From: Flavobacteriaceae bacterium
GTDB taxonomy: Bacteria > Bacteroidota > Bacteroidia > Flavobacteriales > Flavobacteriaceae
Length of the DNA: 29,118 bases
Direction of reading: 5' to 3'
Assembly (NCBI GenBank): GCA_030834365.1
Contig: JAURFJ010000004.1
Location: 1-29,118 of the forward strand
Below the pieces are notes generated by a model that was not told where the DNA came from, ran no database searches, and worked only from the letters and a program-made list of their open reading frames with translations. A program made the translations under genes and the position numbers. Within the stretch, counting starts at the first letter, position 1. Each line of letters begins with the position of its first letter. Below, piece after piece: positions 14,486 through 22,684 of this stretch.

Positions 14486-15682
14486 ATGATACCTATTCAC
14501 CGATTCCCTTTTGCCGTTCTTGGTATGGTCTTTCTCATTGGATGTAACCCATCGAACCCTTTAGAGCGGGTTTTTGAATCGGCATCTCCTGAATTTCAAG
14601 AAATGCTAAGCGATCCCAAGCACGAAATTCAGATTCGTTACACCCAAATTACAAGAGACAGCGTTGGTATTCCTCTGTTTAATACTATGAGTTACTCAGA
14701 AAATAGCGATGCCTATTTTTATCCGGCGAGCACCGCAAAGCTCCCCATAGCCGCATTGGCACTTCAAAGGATCAATGAACTAAAAGCGCAAGGTGTTGCC
14801 ATTGATTTACATACACCTTTTGAAATCTATACCGATCGGTTTAATACTCCCATAGCACTTCAAGACAGCACCAAGGCCGATGGCCACATCACTATGGCCC
14901 ATCTGATTAAAAAGATCTTTTTGGTTAGCGACAATGATGCCTACAATTACCTTTTTGACTTTTTAGGAAAGGATTACATCAATGCCTCTCTGAAAGAAAA
15001 GGGGCTCAACTACACTGAGATTCAGCACAAGTTTTTGTTCGGAGCAGACAACACCCACACCTGGGACTATGTGTTTTTACGAGATGGAGATACCGTCTAC
15101 AAACAACCGTCTATCACCAGCGAACTTGAAGTACTCAATTCCGCAACAATTGGGGTGATGAAAGGATTGGGTTTTCAGTCGAATGATAGCATTGTAAACG
15201 AACCCTTCGACTTTCGACTAAAAAACAGAATCGCTCTTGAAGATCTAGAGGGCATTATGAAGCGGTTGGTATTTCCAAAGGTGTTTTCAGAAAGCGAGCG
15301 ATTCAATCTGACCGAAGAAGATTATGCCTTCATGAGGTATTGGATGAGTCGAAACACCCTCGAAAGTGACGAGCCCAATTACAAGAACGATGAAGAACAC
15401 TACGACAGTTATGTAAAGTTTTTTATCTATGGCGATCGAAAAGGAGAGATGACCGATGCCATTAGGATACACAATAAGGTCGGATTAGCCTACGGCACTC
15501 TCACCGATGTCGCTTACATTACCGATCGAGAAAGTGGCGTCGAATTTCTATTATCAGCGACGATTTTAGTCAACGAGAATCAAATCTTTAATGACAACCA
15601 GTACGAATACGAAGAGAAGGGTATTCCGTTTCTCGCTGAATTAGGACGCCTTATATTGAGGGCAGCGCAACAAAGGCATTAA
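14486..15682 (+). CDS. Serine hydrolase lipoprotein (class A beta-lactamase-like)
   Basis: 398 aa from the ATG at 14486. This start gives a lipoprotein signal with lipobox LIGC (cysteine 20); upstream extension of the frame lies in the divergent gene and has no signal. The beta-lactamase-type triad of motifs is in order: SxxK as STAK (S82, K85), SDN at 148-150 (VSDNDAYN), and a KTG-like KVG in RIHNKVGLAYG near the end. The long insertion (about residues 170-290) and the change of KTG to KVG argue against a true beta-lactamase. A peptidase, esterase or cell-wall enzyme anchored in the envelope is more likely. The 3' end overlaps by 4 bases the small membrane ORF on the other strand. Confidence 0.85.
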   Translation: MIPIHRFPFAVLGMVFLIGCNPSNPLERVFESASPEFQEMLSDPKHEIQIRYTQITRDSVGIPLFNTMSYSENSDAYFYPASTAKLPIAALALQRINELKAQGVAIDLHTPFEIYTDRFNTPIALQDSTKADGHITMAHLIKKIFLVSDNDAYNYLFDFLGKDYINASLKEKGLNYTEIQHKFLFGADNTHTWDYVFLRDGDTVYKQPSITSELEVLNSATIGVMKGLGFQSNDSIVNEPFDFRLKNRIALEDLEGIMKRLVFPKVFSESERFNLTEEDYAFMRYWMSRNTLESDEPNYKNDEEHYDSYVKFFIYGDRKGEMTDAIRIHNKVGLAYGTLTDVAYITDRESGVEFLLSATILVNENQIFNDNQYEYEEKGIPFLAELGRLILRAAQQRH

Positions 15683-15780
15683 TCTTTTTTAGCCGGATTC
15701 TTTTTCGGAGCAGCCCATAAAATATAGCCACTCATCGAGAGGGCCAGAAGTCCAATTCCTACTAGAGTAGAGTAGATCAT
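15679..15780 (-). CDS. 33-codon single-helix ORF, detached C-terminal half of the PepSY/TM gene
   Basis: Translation from the ATG at 15780-15778 gives a 33-aa peptide starting MIYSTLVGIGLLALS, with a SGYILWAAP helix end and a lysine-rich tail, then TAA at 15681-15679. It is in the same frame as the upstream PepSY/TM gene and separated from it by that gene's TAA plus six sense codons (QTDTVK). Full-length relatives contain exactly this second helix (IYSTLVGLGLL...GxWLWYGPK) after the IHDGSI motif. It is therefore the C-terminal membrane helix of one broken gene. It could still be made by re-initiation. It is too short for standard gene callers and its expression is uncertain. Confidence 0.6.
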   Translation of the reverse strand: MIYSTLVGIGLLALSMSGYILWAAPKKNPAKKD

Positions 15781-15798
15781 TTTTACCGTGTCGGTCTG

Positions 15799-16236
15799 TT
15801 AGGCGTAAAACTCTACGATAGATCCGTCATGAATGCGCTCTATAAAATGATCACCGCGCTGGCGCACCGATAGAATCTCTCCGGTAGATCCGGCCACCTG
15901 TAATTCAGTGAAATGACGTTTGAACAGTACTTTAGCAATGCCTTTGTCGATACGTACATCAACCCGATCGATTAGCGTATCTAATTGCTTGGTCTTGGCG
16001 AAGGCAATGGCTGCAGTATTGATCTGTTTCAGGGAAACCCATTCGTTCAAAGAAATCACCTCTGCCTTTGCTGTGCTGGGCTTTAGCCCTAAGACGTCTT
16101 TGAGTCCAAGCAGCACACCCGTGAGCGCCATTACAAAAAAGAATGCCAACAAGCTAACCCCTATTGTCTTATGCCATTGCCGAAATGCGCGAATACGCTT
16201 GGCTCTCTTTTTACGACGTTGAATCAATGGCGACAC
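15799..16236 (-). pseudogene. PepSY-associated TM protein, cut by an in-frame TAA stop
   Basis: 145 aa from a GTG at 16236. A basic N-terminus (RRKKRAKRIRAFRQWHKTIG) leads into one membrane helix (about 26-46), then a small PepSY-like periplasmic region (RVDVRIDKGIAKVLF, STGEILSVRQR), ending ERIHDGSIVEFYA and TAA at 15801-15799. Family members, as I know them, are about 185 aa with a second membrane helix after HDGSI. That helix is present here in frame beyond the stop (15679-15780). Reading through would give about 185 aa. A point nonsense change is the simplest explanation; natural splitting is the alternative. PepSY proteins are envelope proteins of unclear role, sometimes linked to iron or redox systems. 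Confidence 0.72.
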
Positions 16237-16323
16237 GAGTCAGCGGTTTATTGGTTAAAAAGTTGAAAAACGAAGCTAGCAAAAATTCTAGCTATATTCA
16301 TGGGTCCAATGACCATACATCTC

Positions 16324-18639
16324 ATGAGAAACACCTTCACCTTTGCCCTAATAGCGTTCACTTTTTTTGTCCATGCACAGAAAAAAACGATCGATTCGTT
16401 AACGACTGATTATACTGCTGATAAAGGAATACTCACCACCTACTTCAATCCCGAAAAAGGTAAGTTATTGCTTGCCCTAAACGATAGCGTGCTTGAAAAG
16501 CCCTTTCTTATGGTCTCACGCTATGTGAAACTTCCCGCAAATTACTCCGCATACCGAAATGCGGGTTCTAAAACCGCAGAGAGCGTAATTAGTTTTGAGC
16601 TGAAAAACGGAATACTGCTCCTAAAGCAGCGATCTTATGTGAATTTAGCTAACAGCTCTGACCCTATCGCCGAAAGTGTAGTACAAAACAATCTTCCTCC
16701 TATACTTGGAGTTTTTGAAAAGATGAATGCAGAAAAAGAGGTGCATCTAGTAGACGTATCCGATTTCTTCTCAAAAGACTCGCCAGGATTCAACGCCGTG
16801 GGGGAAACCGAGAAAAAGAATTATAAAATCGGATCGCTTGACAATAAACGTTCATTTATCGACCACGTTAAAAGCTTTCCGAAGAATACTGAGATCACTC
16901 ATACCCTAACCTATCCGGCTGCAGCCGCTCCACGTTCAAACCGAAGTGAAACCCTAAGCTTTCAACTCAACCATTCGATAATCGCGCTGCCCGAAGATCC
17001 AATGTCTACCCGCAAGATTGACCACAGAGTGGGATGGTTTTCTCTTGAGCAGTACAATTATTCTTCAGAGGAGCTAAAGTCTGACAACTACCGCATTGCC
17101 ACACGCTGGAAGCTAGAGCCTAAAGACAAAGAAGCCTACTTCAGTGGTAAGCTCTCTGAACCGGTTAACCCTATTGTATTCTATTTAGACCCAGCGACTC
17201 CATTAAAATGGCGTCCCTACTTTAAAAAGGGTATTGAAGATTGGAATGGGCCATTTGAAAAAGCTGGATTTAAGAATGCCATAATTGCCAAAGATCCTCC
17301 GACCAAAGAAGAAGATCCTGATTTTAGCCCTGAAGACGTGCGCTACTCGGTGGTGCGCTACGTGGCCTCAACCACTAGAAATGCCACGGGACCAAGCGTT
17401 AAAGATCCACGAAGCGGAGAAATCATTGAAAGCGATGTCATTTGGTATCACAATCACCTACGTTCATACCGTAATCGCTACCTCTTAGAAACTGGAGCAG
17501 CGAATGAAAAGGCGCGAACCCTTAACACACCAGAAGAAGAAATAGGTGAGATGATGCGCCGGGTAATTGCCCATGAGGTAGGACATGCCTTAGGGCTTCC
17601 TCACAACATGAAGGCAAGCTCAGCCTATTCGGTCGATTCGTTGCGCTCAGCGACCTTCACTCAAAAAATGGGAATTGCAGCCACCATTATGGATTATGCG
17701 CGCTACAATTACGTAGCTCAACCCGGCGACAAAGGAATTCGATTTGTACGCCAAATGGGGCCCTATGATGATTACGCGATTGAATGGGGATACCGCTTTT
17801 TCGAAAATGCCGAAGAAGAAACAAAGTGGCTCAAACGATTTGTCGATGAGCGTAGTCTCAATCCGATCTATCAATTCGGTTACGGATCGAATGATCCCAA
17901 TGCGCAAACAGAAAATATTGGAGACGATCCGGTAAAAGCCACTGCCTATGGTTTAAGTAACTTAAAAATTGTAGCCAAAAATCTTGAACAGTGGACCACT
18001 GAAGACGGAGCCACCTACGACGACCTCAACGAGTTGTACATGGAGCTCATAGGAGTTTACCGCCGCTACATTTATCACGTGGTGTCATTGGTTGGAGGAG
18101 TTAATGAGACTTTAGTGGTAAAGGGGCAGGCTGCGATTCCGTATAAAAACGTAGACAAGGAAAAACAAAAAGAAGCCTTGGCCGCACTCCATGAGCAGCT
18201 GTTTAAAACCCAAAAATGGCTATTTGAACCTAGCCTGATCTCTAAGTTTGAAGGTGATGGGCACCTAGACCTCATTTCAAATCTGCAAAAAGCGGCGTTA
18301 TATAGACTAATGAGCACCGATCGCCTAAATCGAATGCTTTCAACCACCGTTACTCTTGAGGGTGATGGTATGCATCCAGATGAGCTCATTGAATCGCTCG
18401 CGCACGGACTCATTTATAAAAATTCGCAACCCGATCTATTCGAGCGCAACCTTCAGCTAGCCTTTGTAGAGCGTATTAAAGAGCTGCTTTCAGACGAAAA
18501 GGTACATGCTGAGGTTAAATCGATCTTATTTAAGCAAAGTGAGTCACTAAAAAAATGGCTGAAGAAACAAGAGCGCAGTGCCACTAGCCAATTAAGAGGT
18601 CATTTCGGCTATGCCCAAAAACGCTTAACGGCAGAGTAA
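16324..18639 (+). CDS. Zinc-dependent metalloprotease (DUF5117/DUF4953 family), secreted
   Basis: 771 aa from the ATG at 16324, which starts a clean signal peptide (MRNTFTFALIAFTFFVHAQ). In-frame ATGs at 16300 and 16309 give slightly longer versions and cannot be excluded. The N-terminal part (YVKLPANYSAYRNAGSK, RSYVNLANSSDPIAESV) corresponds to the DUF5118/DUF5117 regions. The central VFYLDPATPLKWRPYFKKGIEDWN leads to the metzincin-type zinc site HEVGHALGLPHN (about residues 417-428) followed by SAYSVDSLRSATFTQKMG and IMDYARYNYV (Met-turn). The C-terminal helical part is typical of the family (DUF4953). It is a periplasmic or secreted peptidase of unknown target. It ends 2 bases from the convergent DUF2147 gene. 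Confidence 0.92.
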   Translation: MRNTFTFALIAFTFFVHAQKKTIDSLTTDYTADKGILTTYFNPEKGKLLLALNDSVLEKPFLMVSRYVKLPANYSAYRNAGSKTAESVISFELKNGILLLKQRSYVNLANSSDPIAESVVQNNLPPILGVFEKMNAEKEVHLVDVSDFFSKDSPGFNAVGETEKKNYKIGSLDNKRSFIDHVKSFPKNTEITHTLTYPAAAAPRSNRSETLSFQLNHSIIALPEDPMSTRKIDHRVGWFSLEQYNYSSEELKSDNYRIATRWKLEPKDKEAYFSGKLSEPVNPIVFYLDPATPLKWRPYFKKGIEDWNGPFEKAGFKNAIIAKDPPTKEEDPDFSPEDVRYSVVRYVASTTRNATGPSVKDPRSGEIIESDVIWYHNHLRSYRNRYLLETGAANEKARTLNTPEEEIGEMMRRVIAHEVGHALGLPHNMKASSAYSVDSLRSATFTQKMGIAATIMDYARYNYVAQPGDKGIRFVRQMGPYDDYAIEWGYRFFENAEEETKWLKRFVDERSLNPIYQFGYGSNDPNAQTENIGDDPVKATAYGLSNLKIVAKNLEQWTTEDGATYDDLNELYMELIGVYRRYIYHVVSLVGGVNETLVVKGQAAIPYKNVDKEKQKEALAALHEQLFKTQKWLFEPSLISKFEGDGHLDLISNLQKAALYRLMSTDRLNRMLSTTVTLEGDGMHPDELIESLAHGLIYKNSQPDLFERNLQLAFVERIKELLSDEKVHAEVKSILFKQSESLKKWLKKQERSATSQLRGHFGYAQKRLTAE

Positions 18640-18641
18640 AG

Positions 18642-19085
18642 CTATTTCGATGCCTTGTACCAGGTTTGAGTGCGTCCCAGCAATGAAATACCTAAATAGC
18701 CACGCACCTTTAAGGTCTGATCGTTCTCTAGAGTAAGGGTGCACGAATACTGTTTTCCATTGGCCGGGTCGAGAATTTTTCCGCCCGTCCAGGCCGTTCC
18801 GTCCCACTCAAGGCCCTCAATAATGGTAAGCCCTTCAATGGGTTTATCTTTTAACTGCCCTTTACAGGCCGCGCACTGTTTGCCCTTGTCTTCCTCTAAT
18901 AACAGTCGCGCGATTTGACCATATAGTTTTCCTTCGTCTACATAAAGGCTGATCTCAGATTTACGCTGATTCGAAACATCATCGACCGAGACCCATACAC
19001 CTTCGAAGTCTTTTTTAGAGAACGATTGTGCCTCAATGGCTGATGTTACTAAAAAAGCGACAAGCGCCAACACTGCGTTTTTCAT
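18642..19085 (-). CDS. DUF2147 domain-containing secreted protein
   Basis: 147 aa, a standard single-domain length. A signal peptide (1-19, ending IEAQ) is followed by the DUF2147 beta-barrel-like fold: FEGVWVSVDD, SEISLYVDEGKLYGQIARLL, a CAAC pair, GLTIIEGLEWDGTAWTGGKILDPANGK and YSCTLTLENDQTLKVRGYLGISLLGRTQTW. The terminal GR.Q.W motif and GGKI.DP..GK motif are diagnostic. The function is unknown; these proteins are exported and lipocalin-like in shape. It is the last gene of the seven-gene operon starting at 24372, 9 bases after the SGNH hydrolase gene. Confidence 0.88.
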   Translation of the reverse strand: MKNAVLALVAFLVTSAIEAQSFSKKDFEGVWVSVDDVSNQRKSEISLYVDEGKLYGQIARLLLEEDKGKQCAACKGQLKDKPIEGLTIIEGLEWDGTAWTGGKILDPANGKQYSCTLTLENDQTLKVRGYLGISLLGRTQTWYKASK

Positions 19086-19094
19086 AGGTTTAGT

Positions 19095-19769
19095 TTAGTC
19101 CAGATTGTTTAAAATACTCAAAAGAATAGGTTCCATGACGGCGTATCCGGCTTCATTAGGGTGAACGGGATCGTACCCCCAGTCAGATTTAAGCCCTTTT
19201 TCAGGGTCGACCATGGCGCTGTAATAGTCTACATAAGGCAGTTTATAGGTAATGGCCATCTGCTTCAGCAAACCGTTTAGTTCAATCACTTTTTCTGTCG
19301 GATCGATGCGCTGTCTCCACGGAAACGAATTTGCCGGAAGCACCGAGCAAATCACCGGAACCACTCCATTGGCTTGAGCCAATTGAACCATGCTTTCGAT
19401 GTTGTCGGCAATTTCTGTAAGCGAAATGGGGCCGGTGTTTTCAGCGATATCGTTTATACCAGCCAGTATAACTACGATTCTTGGGTTTAAATCGATGACG
19501 TCTTGACGAAACCTTAGAAGCATCTGAGGAGTGGTTTGACCTCCAATTCCGCGATTGATAAACCCGTGCTCTTGAAAGAATTCCGGACGCATAGAGAGCC
19601 ATCCCTGGGTTATCGAGTTTCCCATAAAGACCACCTCTATCTGATCTGAAACATCCTTAATAGAATCGTTTTGTGTTTTGAAGTAGCTCATCTGGGCCCA
19701 GTCTTGGGCCTGAACTGATACAGAGCCTAAAAAGAAGGCCAGCAGCATCATATTTACCATTCTATTCAT
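19095..19769 (-). CDS. SGNH/GDSL hydrolase, secreted
   Basis: 224 aa from the ATG at 19769. An in-frame TTG at 19787 gives six more residues, but the ATG overlaps the upstream stop in the sequence ATGAATAG, the usual coupled arrangement. A signal peptide (ending SVQAQ, about residue 22) is followed by the four SGNH blocks: VFMGNSITQGW (nucleophile S52), FINRGIGGQTTPQ (Gly), VILAGINDIA (Asn) and DPVHPNEAGY (Asp-His). It is an acyl/acetyl esterase by family and would act in the periplasm, for instance removing O-acetyl groups from glycans; that role is inferred from its place in a sugar-catabolic operon. Confidence 0.9.
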   Translation of the reverse strand: MNRMVNMMLLAFFLGSVSVQAQDWAQMSYFKTQNDSIKDVSDQIEVVFMGNSITQGWLSMRPEFFQEHGFINRGIGGQTTPQMLLRFRQDVIDLNPRIVVILAGINDIAENTGPISLTEIADNIESMVQLAQANGVVPVICSVLPANSFPWRQRIDPTEKVIELNGLLKQMAITYKLPYVDYYSAMVDPEKGLKSDWGYDPVHPNEAGYAVMEPILLSILNNLD

Positions 19770-20532
19770 AACTATTTTCTTTATCAACCGCGCACAAATC
19801 TACTATGAGCTCGGCAATCTTATCGGTTACGTCTGCAATGTAGCGAGTGCCCTTTTCAGCTGAAGAGAGGCTGGGGTCTCCAATGCCTGTATCTTCACTT
19901 ACCTGAGACCATTTGCGTTCAGACCAGGCCCATTTTTCTCTTATGGCCTTGACCTTGTGCTTTTTTTCAGCGCCGCTCCCTGCTTGATCCAAAGGCAATA
20001 CAAGTTCAGGATGCAGCTTCATCATAATAGAGGTTTCCATCTCGTCGGCATGATCTCCAGCCTTATCAAAATACAACGCCTTATCAAGCATTTGAAACCA
20101 GCTACAGGTTACTAACATCATCTCAGGAAAGAGCAGTCCTAGCTCCCGCAAATGGGTCTTAAAGTCGTTTCCACCGTGACTATTAAATAACAAAAGCTTC
20201 TTGACCCCTTGTCTGTCGAGCACCGTTATTAGATCTTTCAAGATCGCAAACTGCGTGCTAGGATTGAGATTCATATCTAGGTAGATGTCGCTTTGACCCG
20301 TATTGACACCAAAAGGTATTGTAGGAAGAATCACAAAATTACCCCCCTTATCATAGGCCTTTTGACCAGCTATTCTGAGCAATCCGTCGGCTTCGTATAC
20401 ATCTGTACCGTAAGGCAGATGGTAATTATGCGCCTCGGTGGCGCCCCAACCCAAAATAGCGAGATCAAAACGATGTGTTTTTAGCCGCTTCCAGTTATTC
20501 TCTTTTAAATCAAATAGAGATGCCTTAGTCAT
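19762..20532 (-). CDS. Creatininase family protein (metal-dependent amidohydrolase)
   Basis: 256 aa, normal for the family, and no signal peptide, so cytoplasmic. Metal and catalytic segments are ILGWGATEAHNYHLPYGTD (E, H and D ligands, residues about 27-45), FNSHGGND and GDHADEMETSIM. Family members include creatininase, 2-amino-5-formylamino-6-ribosylaminopyrimidinone amidohydrolase (ArfB) and mycofactocin enzymes, so a specific name is not justified. In Bacteroidota such proteins recur in operons with Gfo/Idh/MocA oxidoreductases and may open a lactone or amide of a modified sugar; that is inference. It lies 11 bases after the oxidoreductase gene and overlaps the SGNH gene by 8 bases. Confidence 0.87.
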   Translation of the reverse strand: MTKASLFDLKENNWKRLKTHRFDLAILGWGATEAHNYHLPYGTDVYEADGLLRIAGQKAYDKGGNFVILPTIPFGVNTGQSDIYLDMNLNPSTQFAILKDLITVLDRQGVKKLLLFNSHGGNDFKTHLRELGLLFPEMMLVTCSWFQMLDKALYFDKAGDHADEMETSIMMKLHPELVLPLDQAGSGAEKKHKVKAIREKWAWSERKWSQVSEDTGIGDPSLSSAEKGTRYIADVTDKIAELIVDLCAVDKENSYE

Positions 20533-20543
20533 TGGGGCTGTGC

Positions 20544-21890
20544 TTAGAAACTACGATACTCTCCGCTGAGATACTGATTGGCCTCAGCTTCTTCAAATGC
20601 AGATGCCTCTTTATTGTAATGAAGGGTCTTCCCAGGAAAACGTCCAGCAATTACCCCCAACAAAATGGTCTCTGTTAACCGAGCTGAATAATCAAATGGT
20701 GCTGAGGTTTCTGCAGTACCTAAAACGGCGTCGATGAACTGATGATAGTGCTTAGGTGACTCGGCAGCATAATCACGAACCGGCTCACCCATAACACCTT
20801 CGGTATCAAAATCAGTAATGACATACTCTTGGTAAGCGCCATCAACAATGAACTTAGGAAGCTGCTGAAAGTGCGGAAGCAACAGTCTTCTTCCGTCTTC
20901 TCCGATAAATAGGGCCCCTTGGTCGGGTAAGGCATCACCATTAGGCAACATGAGCTCATCGCTCATCACCGGACCTTCTACACCGTCGTACCACACCCAC
21001 TCAAATTTAGGAGTCGTGTAGGCGGTTCCTTCAAACGTATAGTGCACCTCATTGCGCTCAGGATATCCGTATCCGTTAGATTCGCGGCAATAGGTGGTTA
21101 TGGTGTTCGGAACATCTATATCCAGTGCATTGTAGGGTGTGTCAAAAATGTGAACACCCATATCTCCCAAGGTGGCACATCCGTAATCCATAAGCTTTCT
21201 CCAGTTCATCGGATGGTAGTAGCCTTCTTTATAAGGCCTTTCAGATGAAGTGCCCAACCACAGGTTCCAATCTAATCGCTCAGGAACCGCATCAGCACCC
21301 TCTGGAATAGGACCGTCATATCCCCAGTTTTTGTTCGACCAAGCTACCACTTGGCTCACCTTTCCGATAATTCCCTTACGGATGAGTAGTGTCGCCAACT
21401 TGTAGTCGTAAAAGGAGTGCACTTGGATACCCATCTGTGTCACTAGCCCCTTCTCATTGGCCACTTTGCGCATCTCACGAGATTCTGACACATAGTGGGT
21501 GAGCGGTTTTTGGCAGTAAACGGGTTTATCGTACTCCATGGCGAGCAACGAGGCTGGAGCATGGGTATGGTCAGGCGTAGACACCACTACTGCGTCGATT
21601 TGATCACCGTACTGCTCTAATAGAGTTCGGTAATCTGCAAATACTTGGGCATCCGGGAACAAGGCATGAGCCGCTTTTAAGTGCTGGCTATCGACATCAC
21701 AGAGTGCTGCAACCTTAACTTGAGGATGCGAAGCAATGGCTTCAAGGTCAGCCATACCCATGTTTCCAACCCCAATGTGGGCTGTTCGTATCATTCTTGG
21801 CGCTGAAGAAGCGCAGGACCAAATAGATAGCGGAAGGGCTGAGGCCCCAGCCGCTAGGGTCATAGTCTTTAAAAATTCTCTTTTTTTCAT
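20544..21890 (-). CDS. Gfo/Idh/MocA family oxidoreductase, exported
   Basis: 448 aa. The N-terminus (MKKREFLKTMTLAAGASALPLSIWSC) looks like a KR-variant twin-arginine leader followed by a lipobox-like WSC, so export in a folded, cofactor-loaded state is likely. The Rossmann domain begins AHIGVGNMGMADLEA (GxGxxG). VVVSTPDHTHA and the catalytic loop YCQKPLTH follow; the common EKP is QKP here, a variant I know from large Bacteroidota and planctomycete members. The second, alpha/beta domain follows (GDMGVHIFDTPYNALDI). The family oxidises or reduces sugars at C3 or other positions with NAD(P). With two DUF1080 genes directly upstream, a role in making 3-keto sugars is plausible. Confidence 0.92.
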   Translation of the reverse strand: MKKREFLKTMTLAAGASALPLSIWSCASSAPRMIRTAHIGVGNMGMADLEAIASHPQVKVAALCDVDSQHLKAAHALFPDAQVFADYRTLLEQYGDQIDAVVVSTPDHTHAPASLLAMEYDKPVYCQKPLTHYVSESREMRKVANEKGLVTQMGIQVHSFYDYKLATLLIRKGIIGKVSQVVAWSNKNWGYDGPIPEGADAVPERLDWNLWLGTSSERPYKEGYYHPMNWRKLMDYGCATLGDMGVHIFDTPYNALDIDVPNTITTYCRESNGYGYPERNEVHYTFEGTAYTTPKFEWVWYDGVEGPVMSDELMLPNGDALPDQGALFIGEDGRRLLLPHFQQLPKFIVDGAYQEYVITDFDTEGVMGEPVRDYAAESPKHYHQFIDAVLGTAETSAPFDYSARLTETILLGVIAGRFPGKTLHYNKEASAFEEAEANQYLSGEYRSF

Positions 21891-21892
21891 AT

Positions 21893-22678
21893 CTATAATT
21901 CTTTGATTTTAATGTTTCTGAACCAAAGTGAGCTGCCGTGATCTTGAAGCCCAATGAACCCTTTCTTGAACTTTCCGTAATCAGGAGCCAACCCCCATTT
22001 TCCACCATTCTTTTTTTCTTGCCACTCGTCAGACCACGGAACGAAACTGAAGAGTAACTCACCATTTAACCAATGTTCAACACGCTCAGGCGTGAATACG
22101 ATCCGTGAAGAATTCCACTCCCCAGTAGGATTCAATTTCTTGGTGCTATTATCCGGGGCATACATAGCATAGTCTGCACCCGTAGATTGCAGTGGCTGTA
22201 ACTGTTCAGGATTCTCGGTGACCCCTATAGACTCATTGTACTCTTTAATGCGGTGAAAGTCGACATAATGTAAATCATCGATGAGCTGGTACTCGGGTGA
22301 AACTTCTGGAATTCCATCATAGCCCTCTACCACATGATAAAAAATACCGCTATTACCTCCTGGTGGAATCTTCCACTCGAGATACAGGTCAAAGTTTTCG
22401 AACTCTTTTGCTCCAAAAATGAGGTCGCGACTTCCTTTATAGTCGTAATCTTCCTCTTTAACCATTTCGGTGCTAAAAGTCAACTCTCCATCGACGATTC
22501 CCCAACCTGGAGGCAAGCGGTCGCCATTATAGGCGCGCCAACCTTCGAGTGAAGTTCCGTCAAAAAGCACCATCCATTCAGACTCAGCTGGCGCCTCTGC
22601 TGCAGTAGTCGTTGACCCTTGTTGTGCGCAAGAAAACACCAAAGCAGCAAGGGCTATTAAAATCATTCCTTTTTTCAT
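21893..22678 (-). CDS. DUF1080 lipoprotein (3-keto-disaccharide hydrolase-like), long paralogue
   Basis: 261 aa. A lipoprotein signal with lipobox VFSC (cysteine 17) and a low-complexity Ser/Thr/Ala linker are followed by a concanavalin-like DUF1080 fold: WMVLFDGTSLEGWRAYNG at about 35-52, WGIVDGELTF, FENFDLYLEWKIPPGGNSGIFYHVVEG, PEYQLIDD and a closing IGLQDHGSSLWFRNIKIKEL. Members have been linked to cleavage of 3-keto-glycosides. It is envelope-anchored. The gap to the oxidoreductase gene is 2 bases, and the shorter DUF1080 paralogue is 6 bases upstream. Confidence 0.9.
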   Translation of the reverse strand: MKKGMILIALAALVFSCAQQGSTTTAAEAPAESEWMVLFDGTSLEGWRAYNGDRLPPGWGIVDGELTFSTEMVKEEDYDYKGSRDLIFGAKEFENFDLYLEWKIPPGGNSGIFYHVVEGYDGIPEVSPEYQLIDDLHYVDFHRIKEYNESIGVTENPEQLQPLQSTGADYAMYAPDNSTKKLNPTGEWNSSRIVFTPERVEHWLNGELLFSFVPWSDEWQEKKNGGKWGLAPDYGKFKKGFIGLQDHGSSLWFRNIKIKEL

Positions 22679-22684
22679 GGGCTC

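Noticed and set aside
15799..15801. TAA read as a sense codon (recoding) in the PepSY/TM gene
   Set aside because: TAA is the normal stop of several genes here (for example thioredoxin and the serine hydrolase), and no stem-loop or recoding signal is seen after it; a nonsense change is simpler.
16265..16300. GCTAG...CTAGC inverted repeat before the metalloprotease gene as an operator
   Set aside because: Arms are only five bases and the region is AT-rich; chance is likely.
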